Positions 8,291-18,900 of a DNA stretch of 64,000 bases are shown piece by piece. The translations under genes were made by a program, and so were the position numbers. The DNA is taken from the NCBI GenBank assembly GCA_944366945.1, contig CALVWJ010000009.1:16505-80504 (forward strand). Direction: 5' to 3'. This DNA is from an uncultured Clostridia bacterium (GTDB taxonomy: Bacteria > Bacillota > Clostridia > Christensenellales > CAG-138). The number at the start of each line of letters is the position of its first letter. Positions within the stretch are counted from its first letter, which is position 1. Below the pieces are notes generated by a model. It worked only from the letters and a program-made list of their open reading frames with translations. It searched no databases and had not been told where the DNA came from.

Positions 8291-9403
8291 ATGTCAAGAA
8301 AAGGAGAAAATATTTATCTCAGAAAAGATGGGAGATGGGAAGGTCGGTATATCAAAGGCCGAAAACCCGATGGAAAAGCCAAATTTGGTTCTATTTATGG
8401 AAAAAGTTACAGCGATGTAAAAATAAGGCTTGTACATATTAAATCAGAACTCTACCAAGATGATACGTCACTTGTCATTTATGGTAATGGAACGCTTCAT
8501 GACTGGTTGGAATATTGGCTGGAAGCAATTGTAAGGCAAAATATTAAAGATAGCACATACTTCAGCTATCGGAGAATACTTGAAACACATATTTACCCTT
8601 ATCTTGGCGAAAAAAATATTCAAAAGCTTTCATGCGAGAATATTCAACAAACTGTTGATGTACTCATGAAAGGTATATCAGCTGGAACACTCAACAACGT
8701 GTGCAGACTTTTAAAGTCTGCGCTTTGCACTGCTTTTGAAAGAGGCGTAATAAAAATGAATCCATATCACTCTATAAAAAAGCCTAAAGTTCATAGAGCT
8801 CGCCCTCGTGTTCTGACTCGTAATGAACAGGAAATTTTAGAGCGTATGCTGCGCCAGGAAAATAGTTTTGAATATCTACTCTGTCTTTATACAGGCCTTC
8901 GCGTTGGGGAACTTTCTGCACTTCGATGGGAGGATGTGGATCTTAAAAACAATATACTCCATATCAATCGTACAGCACAACGGTTAGCGTCGGGAAAAAT
9001 GCAAAGTGAGAAAACAAGACTCACTGTTGGGACGCCTAAATCGGCTTCATCAGCACGACAAATCCCTTTGCCCGCATTTATTGCCAATATTCTAAGAGAA
9101 CAAAAAACAAACAAAGAAACGGGAACCGGATTCCTGCTCCCTGGGAAAAACGGTCTTTGTCGAGATCCGCGTAGCATACAGCACAAACTTAATACTATTT
9201 GTACAAAAGTGGGGCTTGATGATGTTCATATGCATACACTAAGGCATACGTTTGCAACCCGCTGCTTAGAAAATGGTGTCAGATACGATATATTGAGTGA
9301 TCTGCTCGGGCATTCTTCGGTTAGAATCACTCTGGATTACTACGTCCACTGTTCAATGCAAGATAAGAGAGAGAGTATGGAAAAATTTGTGATGGCGGCA
9401 TGA
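8291..9403 (+). CDS. Tyrosine recombinase (phage/Tn916-type integrase)
   Basis: A 370-residue tyrosine recombinase. The N-terminus (MSRKGENIYLRKDGRWEGRY) is an AP2-like arm-binding domain; residues about 65-150 are the SAM-like core-binding domain. The catalytic domain shows the first Arg in LYTGLRVGELSALRWEDVD, then HTLRHTFATRCLE (His-x-x-Arg), LLGHSSVRIT and the nucleophile Tyr in LDYYVHC. All key residues are present, so it is probably active. ATG at 8291 follows AAAGGAG. It lies inside a segment bounded by inverted crossover-like sites, so it may act as an invertase on that segment. Alternatively it is the integrase of a lost ICE. Confidence 0.9.
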   Translation: MSRKGENIYLRKDGRWEGRYIKGRKPDGKAKFGSIYGKSYSDVKIRLVHIKSELYQDDTSLVIYGNGTLHDWLEYWLEAIVRQNIKDSTYFSYRRILETHIYPYLGEKNIQKLSCENIQQTVDVLMKGISAGTLNNVCRLLKSALCTAFERGVIKMNPYHSIKKPKVHRARPRVLTRNEQEILERMLRQENSFEYLLCLYTGLRVGELSALRWEDVDLKNNILHINRTAQRLASGKMQSEKTRLTVGTPKSASSARQIPLPAFIANILREQKTNKETGTGFLLPGKNGLCRDPRSIQHKLNTICTKVGLDDVHMHTLRHTFATRCLENGVRYDILSDLLGHSSVRITLDYYVHCSMQDKRESMEKFVMAA

Positions 9404-9408
9404 AGCAT

Positions 9409-9469
9409 AAGCCGTCAAAATTGGTCACCACCATTTCAAATTGTGGCATAAAATCGGCTTTTTTTAATT
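9409..9469 (+). terminator. Probable terminator after the integrase gene
   Basis: AAGCCG pairs with CGGCTT over a long loop that itself contains CCAC/GTGG, and seven T follow. It would limit read-through from the integrase into the surface-protein gene. Confidence 0.45.
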
Positions 9470-9471
9470 TG

Positions 9472-9496
9472 TCCGTAATTTTACATATTTTACGAA
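9472..9496 (-). repeat. Right inverted repeat / crossover site
   Basis: The site is the reverse complement of the left one over 23 bases. Its arms are TCCGTAA and TTACGAA (one arm mismatch) around TTTTACATATT. Confidence 0.75.
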
Positions 9497-9951
9497 TTTT
9501 GGACGCCTACAAAAGCACCTTTAACAAATAAAGTATATCCCAATATGTCCGTATAATGCATACTCGGATCGCTATGGGGCAAGAATAAAGATGAAACCAT
9601 TGTTTCGGCGCTTATTGCATATGCTAAGTAGAAGGCAGCAATATGAGTATGCCAGATATGCCCAAATCAGCTTTCAACAGTAAATGAAAAATATTGATGC
9701 GCATCTTTATTCGATCGATGCTTTTAGGTCTCTTTCTCTTCTGCAAATTAATTCACTCTTTTTACAGTTACAGTTTTCAGAAGGGGAATAACCTATTATA
9801 TCTGCAGCTTCGGTTTTTAATTAATCCGAAACACTCGGCAGATTTTTAAATGTATTAGATATTGGAAATGATACCGAAAAACGGATCTTTCAGCAGTCGG
9901 ATTTAATGCGCTATCTACAAAATATGGTGAATATCTAGGAGATGATGTTTA
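9497..9951 (+). other. Leader region of the giant surface-protein gene
   Basis: There are 455 bases between the right crossover site and the ATG at 9952. No strong promoter or terminator was seen; a lone TATAAT near 9550 lacks a matching -35. The part from about 9850 has a short open stretch (IGNDTEKRIFQQSDLMRYLQ) that may be the end of a lost gene. Confidence 0.4.
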
Positions 9952-12900
9952 ATGAAATTAAAAAAATTGCAAGCACTGTTTTTAGCGATTATTATGGCAT
10001 TTTCCATGGTAATGAATATCGTTCCTGCTCTTGCAGTAGGTTCTGCTCATGATCCTAGTAGTCTATGCCCACATCATACGGAGCATACCGGTTGCAGCTA
10101 CAGTGAGGGGTCGGGAGGATCGCCATGTACGCATATACATGATGCCGATTGCGAATACAAAGAAGCAAAAGATGAGGTCTTGTGCGATAAAGACTGTATT
10201 GACGAAGATGATGATGGCATAATTGACCATGTGGAAGGCTGTGCATATCAACCGGCGGAAGAAGGGCACGAATGTATGCATGTCCATGATGGAAATTGTG
10301 GATATAAAGCGCCGGTAGAACCAGTACCGTGTAACTTTGTGTGCCCGGTTTGCGACTGTACATGCACCAGCTTGTGTGAGGATGAGTCGATTAACGAGGA
10401 ATGTCCGGTATGCTCAAAGGATCACGCGAACTGTACCTTTACGACAGTAGATATCGGCCTATTGTTTGGCATGAATTATGTTGAGTATGGTGAGAGCAGC
10501 GGAACAACGCTTTCCGTTGTCGGAAATATCAACGGTAAAAAAGTCAATCAAGCACAGGTTACAGTTTCACTCAGTGAGGAAGAAGCTGCAATGCTTGATG
10601 TCTCTGGGCTTACCGACGTCTCCTTGAATGGCAATCAGTTGATTTTTACACTGGTCAATGATGAAAATACCGGAAAAGTTTCTATGAACTGCGAGATTCC
10701 AGTGCAGTCTGATTCGCTGTCCACGCTGGAGATCACCAAGGAAGACATTCGGGTTTCCATTCTCCCGGAAGAATATCAAGCAAGTCCTTATGTAAACCTC
10801 AATCTGACAGGCGATAAGGTTACATTTGTTGAGAAACTGCCGGTCGATGATGCGTACGGCAGCGGTACGGCATATTCGGCGCAGGTGGAAGATGTGACGG
10901 TTCACTATGTGGACAGCGAAGGTATATCGGCCCCCCGCCAGGAGCGTGCGCCCAATTTCTTGCTTTACTATCATATGGCGGGCAATGAACCTACGGCCTT
11001 GCAAGAGGGCAACTTGCCTTTTGGCCTTGATGAAATCCCGGAAATTTCTACCGTAGCCGGTACTGATACATGGATGGGCCGGGTTGCTGATGCAAGCGCC
11101 CTTCCATCGGCGGTGCTTGTGCTGCAGGACGGAGAGTATGCCGAAAAGGAAGTGGCCTGGTTCCTTAAACCCGCCTATCCGGATGAGTACTATGAGAATG
11201 CAGGAGGACTGGTAGAAATCACGGATGAAAACGCCGATGATTATCCCAACGGGCTTGGTCGAGGATGGTATTTCATTGGTGGTATGGAGCCATTCCCGGA
11301 TGACATCGTTGCTGTAGAGGAATATGTATCGAACATCAAGCACGATGTGTATTGGGCGGATAACGCAAATTCCGAGGGAATGCGGCCGATAGGCCTTGAT
11401 GGCTTCTATGAGCTTCAGTTTGCACTGGATGGGTCATCAGACTATAAAACTTTGACAAAAGATAATATGGCCCAGCTGGGACTGGAAAACATTCCACAGC
11501 CAATAACAAGTCAGCAAGGCGGTGTTTGGCAGTTTGGTTGGCAAAATTCTTTGCCAGCAAAAGTTTCATATTCCGACAGCACCGGATCCGGCAACACATT
11601 GATCCGCGATGTGAGCTGGCGCGTGGTTTTCAATCGCGCACCGGAAAGCTATACCATGGTAGAAGTGACCCCGGAAAATGCAGGAGATTATTCCAGTGTC
11701 AAGGATCAATATGGAACGTATTATGTCCTTGAAACAAGTCTTACTTTCACTGCCCGAATCTATCAAGGCAATTCGGAGTATGATATCGAGAATATTCGCA
11801 AAGCTTTTTTGGAGCAGTTTTATCTGGATGCGGCCTACACTGGAAACCAGCATCAGTATTTTCAGTTGGCTTCGGTTCGGGATGACGGCCACTATAAACC
11901 TGTAGAAAACCAAGACGATCCCAACCTTATCACCGTTACGGTTACCAATTTGTGGCGATATAATCTGGATAATTCCCGAATCAACTATTCTATTCGGGAG
12001 GGAAAACCCGAGGATGTTATTGATTATCGGCTGACAGAGGTGGCCGGATTGGATGATGGAGATTATTTTTCTGTCAGCTATGATAACAGCGCAGTACCCA
12101 GCTTCAGCAGTGAAGTAACGGCTGTGTACAGCGGCGGTCTTCTAAAGCTGACCTTGACGGGGACGATGGAATACCATGCCACAAAGGTGTGGCTGGACGA
12201 TGGCGAGACGGAGCACCCAACAGTTACGCTGGAGCTTTGGCGCTACCGCAGCGGCCAGCCTTATACCACGGCCTCTTTGGTTCGCAACGCCAACGGGAAG
12301 CCATATATTCTTGATTTGGATACGATTCTTCAAAATCCAGACGGAAGCTATAGCATCGATTTTGCTGATAAACTGCCCAAATATGACCCGGAAGGATATC
12401 GCTACCGCTATGGGGTGCGCGAATACTTAAGCGGAACAAATGCCGACCGCTATGAGCAGGTGTTTGGCGTTGTCGCATCGGATGGAAGTGTAACGGATAC
12501 GCTGCCGGAATACTCTCCTCGCGCGGCGAACGATACATTTTTGTACAATGGCGGTACTTTGTCCAATCGGCTGAAAGGCATGGTGCCTGTTACTTCTACC
12601 AAAGATTGGAAAGCAGCTTCCTTCCAGTCGGAATTTGACGACGTTATGGTGGAGCTGCGGCTGCAATCCCGCATAAAAGGCGAAAATGCCGAATGGAAAG
12701 ATACCGAATATACCTATCAGATGTTTGGTTTTCTGGCGGAAAATCTTACAGTGACCCATATCGGGAATTATCCGCAGTATGACGAATGGGGGCATGAGCT
12801 GGAATACCACTGGGTAGAGGAAGCTGTCTGGCAGGGAGGAACGGTGGAAAACGGAACTTATACAGGCGGAGAGAAGGTCCCATCAGCGCTCAATGCAGAC

Positions 12901-15900
12901 GGATCGCGTTCCTTTACCCTAGAACAAAACGGCCGGGAGATCATATATAACAGTAGCTGCAACGCGGCCGGCGGAGATGTGCAGGAAAATTGTACTGTTA
13001 TTACAAATTCCATCGCCAATGTAATTGACTATGATGTGATAAAAGAATTCTCTACCCCATGGAATGACCACGATTACGCGGATTCCTATACATTTTCGTT
13101 GTTTCGCGCTACCAGCGGTTCGGAACTGGAACGATATGCCACATTTACCATTGATAAAGATATGGGAAACCATGCGCCGGAAATTACAAAGCACACAGAG
13201 GACAGCGCCAACTTATCCATTGAGCAGCTTGACGAATGGCATGTCATCATCCACGGCTTGCCTGAATTTGATGCAGACGGACAGCAATACGAGTACCTTC
13301 TGCTGGAAGCGGACGGAAGTCCCGCAAACATTACAACTGAGCGGGATGACGATGGAAATTATAGCAGTGTTGTAACCAATGGCCCCGGTTTAGGCAATAT
13401 TATTTTAGTTCGAAAAGAGTGGGTGGACGAGAGCGACTCTCAGCATCGGTTGCCGGTAGAGATCACGGTATACGATAAAAATACCAACGAGCCGATTGGC
13501 GAACCGACTATATTGGGCACCAGCATGTGGTATGCTCTTGTCAGTATAGGAGACAATGAGCCGGATGATGTCTATATTCTGGAAACCAAAGTGGGGGAGA
13601 CAGAGGTTGAAAACGCCGCAGACGCCGATGGCAAGCCGGCCCTTCCCGTATATGAGGGCGCCGGAACGGAAACTGCAGTGCGGTTCAGCACCCAATACCA
13701 TGACTACGAGGCCACCTATTCCTATGATGAGGATTTCGGAGCTTCCAGCGGAGCCTACGAAGGGATGCACTGCTATACCGTGACCAATCGCCGCCTGGGC
13801 AGCATCAACTTGACGGTCACAAAAGACTGGATAGACGGTGATGGAGAAAAACGGACGGAGCTGCAAAGCGCCCTTGAAGCGGCCGGACTGAATCTTGCCG
13901 TTAAACTGGACTTTATGAGTACCCCCTCCCTTGGTATGGAGGATGTGTATAAGATCAGCCGCACCGGGTACGGGAAGGAAGACGCGGGAGATACCATTAC
14001 CATAAGCCGCGGGAATCCCACAGCGATTGAGGATAATCAAGGAAAGGCCGTGGATTCGATACAATTGCTGGATCTGACACGGACGAAGCAAAGTCTGTAT
14101 TTCTGGCATCTGCCAAAATATGACGGAAACGGCGCTTCGGTGCGGTATACTGTGAGCGAGATTTTCGTTAACGTTCACGGAAATGAAATTACCGACCTAA
14201 CAAACTATCCCAAAGTGGCTGAAGCTTGGCGGGAATATAAGAAAACTACCACAACAGGCCCATATGTGGTTGGGCAAAACCACGCTCTGGATACGCAAGA
14301 ATTTACTCTGACCAATAAGCTTGAGAATACGACTGATGTAAGTTGGTATACTCTGTGGCAGGATGATTTTGCCTATAAAGAAGGCAGCCGCCCGGATATC
14401 TATCTTAATATTTACGCTCGTGTCCACAATGCCGACGGCAGTACGAAAACCCAGCTTGTTATCCGCAATTACCGCTGGGAGTTTGAAGAGCATGAAGAAG
14501 ATCCGGAAATCTCGCAACAGAATTTCTGGAAGTGCACCATCGAAAGCTTGCCGAAGTATGATGATTTAGGTTATGAAATCGACTATTTTGCAATGATGGA
14601 TTCGGTGGTGTCAACCAGTGATTTTGACTACCTTCCCACTGCCTATGCGCCGGGCGAAACCAGCAACCGTGACGATGTATTTGCCAACGCTTCCGGTCTG
14701 TTCGAGGACGATGCGCTCGAAAACCTTATTGAGAATGTGAGCGATGATCCCGATGCCGATAATTATGCCCTGATGTCCGGCAATACGTTTGTCAACACGA
14801 TCTACAGCACCATCACCTATTCGGGTGAAAAGCTGTGGACCAATCTGCCGGATGGATACCCGCTGGTGGATTTGCCTTCGGTTACCTTTACCCTCAGCCG
14901 GTCAATTAAAGGTGGGGCGACAGAGTCCAACATCGCCACCATGACCATTTCGGGTGACGACTGGCAGAATCTGAATGTGAGCGGACATTATGTGTTTGCC
15001 TTTGGCCATACGGGGGTAAATATGCCTGCCAGCAGCTTTGACGAAGAGGCGGTACCGACTGGTGAGTCGTTGCTGCCCCGATTTGACGATAAAGGCCGGC
15101 TCTACACCTATACACTTACGGAAACGATCAACTGGGACGATACAGATGCGGGCAATGCAGGTGTAGGAGAAGGCATCTTTACTTTGTCTGACTCCGGGCA
15201 GACGTTTACCAACAGCTACAATAAAACCGGCGATGGCCAACTGTCCGTCAGGAAATACCTAACTGTCCGAGCGGGGCAGGAAGTATATCCAGCTGTCAAA
15301 TTTATCTTGACCCGCAGTTATGTCACCAGCAGCGGTCTCTCTGAACCGGAAAGGGTAACGACAGTTATATGGAAAGCGGAATATGTAAAACAGGCAGTAG
15401 ATGCGGAAACGAAACCTGGCGAGAGCATGGTCACGGTGGACCATACATTCATTTTTAATGATTTGCCTGTCTATGCCCCCAACGGCTCGGAATATATCTA
15501 TACGATCACGGAGGATACCAGCCAGCTTGGCGGGTTTGTCACCTGGGCTGCTGCAGGAGAGTATCCGGCCAATCAGGTCAAAAACAACGGCGCCCAAACC
15601 GATAATGTCACCAACCTTGAGGCTGAAACCAATCCTGACATCGACGCTACCTTCCTCAACGAACCGGAAACGGACCCCGATCCGATCAAGCTTACCGGCG
15701 GCAAATTATGGACCGATCTGAACGATGGCTTCCGTCCGGAAGATCCGTCGCAAGGACTTACCGTCACGCTGGAACGCAGAGCCAACGCGCAGACCGGGCA
15801 GAACAATGCCATTGACTGGGAGAGTGCGGACATCACAGGCAAAATCACTTGGAGTGAGGATGCTGAGAATGATGACCGTTGGGTTTACACTATCACCGAT

Positions 15901-18900
15901 CTGGAGCGCTATGCGCCCAACGGTATGCCGTGGATCTACCGGATTACCGAGGACCCTGTCCGATACTATACTGCGGGCAATGGCGGCGTCGCCAGCCAGA
16001 AGAAGCAGGATAATGCAACCGGAAACATCACTATGAACGACCTGACCAACTCCATGCTCACCAGCACCTCTTTCAAAAAGACCTGGGTGGATAGTGACGG
16101 AAAGGCCATCACGGAAAATCTGTTGGGCGACGGCATTGAGCTGGAAGTACGGTATGAACTGCAGGTACGCGCACAGGCGCAAACCAGCGGCGCAGACTGG
16201 AGCAGTTGGCAATCGGCTGATGAGTACTTTGCAAGCGATTCTTCCCTGGAAGTCCGTGTTTACAATGGTACAATCCGTGCACCGTTAGGCGATGCTGCAT
16301 GGAATCAACGTTACTGCGGAACAGACGACAGTTTTAACAGGCTGCCCCTGTATATGGAAGACAGCACTGGGACTGTGTACGCGTTGGAGTATCGCGTTGT
16401 GGAGACAGATGTGAAAGTCTACCGTACCAGTGAGGATGAACCCTTGCTGTCCCAGATCTACACCGCGCCTTCTGACAATGGCGGTGATTCTTACGCCTAT
16501 ACGGTAACAGGGGATACGACGCTGTTTGCTCCCTATTACACAACCGGCACAACTCAGGCGAACAACACGACAATCCATAAGAACCAAATAAAAACGACCG
16601 AGATCACCGTGGCTAAGGAATGGATCGGGGATCATAATGAAGTGTACCAGACCCGTCCAGAGTCCACTGTCTCGCGATATGACTGGGAAGTTACGTTAAT
16701 TGTTCAGTGTAGCACTGATAGTGGCGCAACATGGGATCCGGAGCCAGTAGAAACCATCACCCTCCATGGAACCAATGCAGAAAATCAGAAAAGCGCAACG
16801 GTGAGCGGATTGCCAGCGTATCTTTTTGACGCGGACGGGAATCTGCAGCCCTGCATCTACCGTGTTCAGGAACTGCAGAGCGCAGAAACTACGGCTGATG
16901 GGCCAGATCGCCAGCCGCTGGATGAAGGAGATACCTTGCATGGCAGCTATACGGTAAGTTACAGCGACGATGGTCTGACTGTTATCAACACTCTCAACAA
17001 GACGAAGTTCCGTGGAGAAAAAGTGTGGAACGATGAGGAGCAGACCCATCCGGATGTCACACTGGAACTCAAATACTTAAAAGAAGGCGGCGATCCGGAA
17101 AACCCGGCGGATTATGAACCCTTTGTTCCCGCCGCACAGGTGAAGCTGGGTTCTGGAAGAGCGCAGGCAAATCCCGGCGACCTTCTATATTATGCTGAAG
17201 CGGATTGGACTGCTGTTTGGAAAGAGGTTCCCCTGCGCTTGGTAGGCAGTGAATTGGACGATGTTACCGGCAATACCGTTTATCAGATCTTTGAAACGGT
17301 GACGGGCGACTATATCATCGAAAACGAGATGACTGAAAACACCGCCACCATTACCAATACCCCCAGCGTTACCCCCAGTGTCACCAAGCACTGGCTGGGC
17401 GTTTCGGATACACAGGAAGTGACTGTTGTACTTTACCGAAAAACAGCTGTGCATACAATGCCGGAGCAGGTAGATACCGCTGTTTTGACAGCAGCTAAGA
17501 GCTGGAGACATACCTTTGATCCGCAGCCCAAGTATGACTCGGATGGAAACGCCTACGAGTATTGGGTAGAGGAAACGCTAATTGGCGGACAGGACGCGAC
17601 GCAAGCTGCAGAAACCGGCGGATATGCAATTTCCTATGGTGGTAATGTAGACAGTGGATTCTATGTTTACAATCACAAACTGGATACCGTTTATGTCATC
17701 AAAGACTGGGCGGATGTGTCGGATTCTGTAAATCGGCCTCCGAATTTAGAGCTGACGCTGCAGCGTACGACTGTGGCTAATCCCAGTGAGAAAGATTGGA
17801 AGCCTGTCGATGGCGCGACATACACATGGGAGACAGACGGAAACCAGTGGAGAACCAGCTTTGCAGATTTGCCAACATATGATATTGGATCCGGAAAAGC
17901 ATATACTTACCGCGTTGTAGAAACTGTTCCGGGAGGGTATGAACAGGAAATTCTAAGCAGTGATTCCAACACATTCCACTTTAAAAATACCCGTTCGGAG
18001 CTGATAGATATTCCGGTGCAGAAAGTATGGGTAGACAACGGGAATAAGCTGGGTCATCGTCCCGAAGCGGTTACGGTGGAACTCTATGCCAACGGTCAAG
18101 CTACCGGTCAAACGCTCGAACTGAAACCCGGAATTCTTCAACAGCTCTGGAATTTCCTAACCGGTAGCGATAGCGGCTGGAGTGGCACTTTTGAAAATCA
18201 GCCTAAGTACGATGATACCGGCAGATTGATTGAATATTCCATCGTGGAAACATCGGATTTGGAACACTATGAGATCAGCTATGGGGAGGAACAGGACGGT
18301 ACGCAGGTTGTGACCAATACGGCGAATGGAAATCTGACGGTTACAAAGAATGTAACTGGCAGCGGCAATCCTGCTGAAAAATTCCATTTTACCGTTACAC
18401 TGGATGATCAAACCCTAAATGGTGTTTATGGGGAGATGACTTTCCAGAGCGGTACTGCCGAGTTTACCTTGAGCCACAGGGAAAGCAAGACGGCGACCGA
18501 CTTGCCGGCGGGTATTACCTACTCTGTTGCCGAACAGGAGGCAAATCAAGGGGCTTACACCACAACGAGCAATGGTGAGACGGGAACGATTCAGCCGGGC
18601 GACACAGCACAGGTTTCTTTCGCCAATGACCTTAGCCGCATTTCAATTGATGTTTCGAAGGCTTGGCAGGATAACAATGACCAGGATGGTATTCGTCCGG
18701 ATGAAATTACCGTGATCCTGTTAGCAAATGGAGCGGACACAGGCAGGACACTTGCGCTCAATGAAGAAAATAATTGGATGGGGAGCTTTACTGAACTGGA
18801 TGAGTACTACGCAGGTCAAACTATCCTCTATACAGTGAAAGAGGTTACGGTTAATGGGTATCAGTCTACAATCAGTGGCAATGTGAAAACAGGGTTTACC

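Larger units (their letters stand above)
8107..9496. other. Putative invertible DNA segment carrying its own recombinase
   Basis: The two ends carry the same 23-bp sequence in inverted orientation (8107-8129 and 9474-9496, no mismatch). Each site has two 7-bp inverted arms around an 11-bp core, the layout of tyrosine-recombinase crossover sites. The segment contains the integrase gene and an outward promoter at 8163-8191. Inversion would move that promoter to about 9412-9440, pointing at the surface-protein gene at 9952. Sequence structure is observed; inversion is inferred. Confidence 0.7.

Noticed and set aside
8107..9496. Reading the 23-bp repeats as attL/attR of an integrated element
   Set aside because: Integration leaves direct repeats; these are inverted, and the segment holds only the integrase gene, which fits inversion better.
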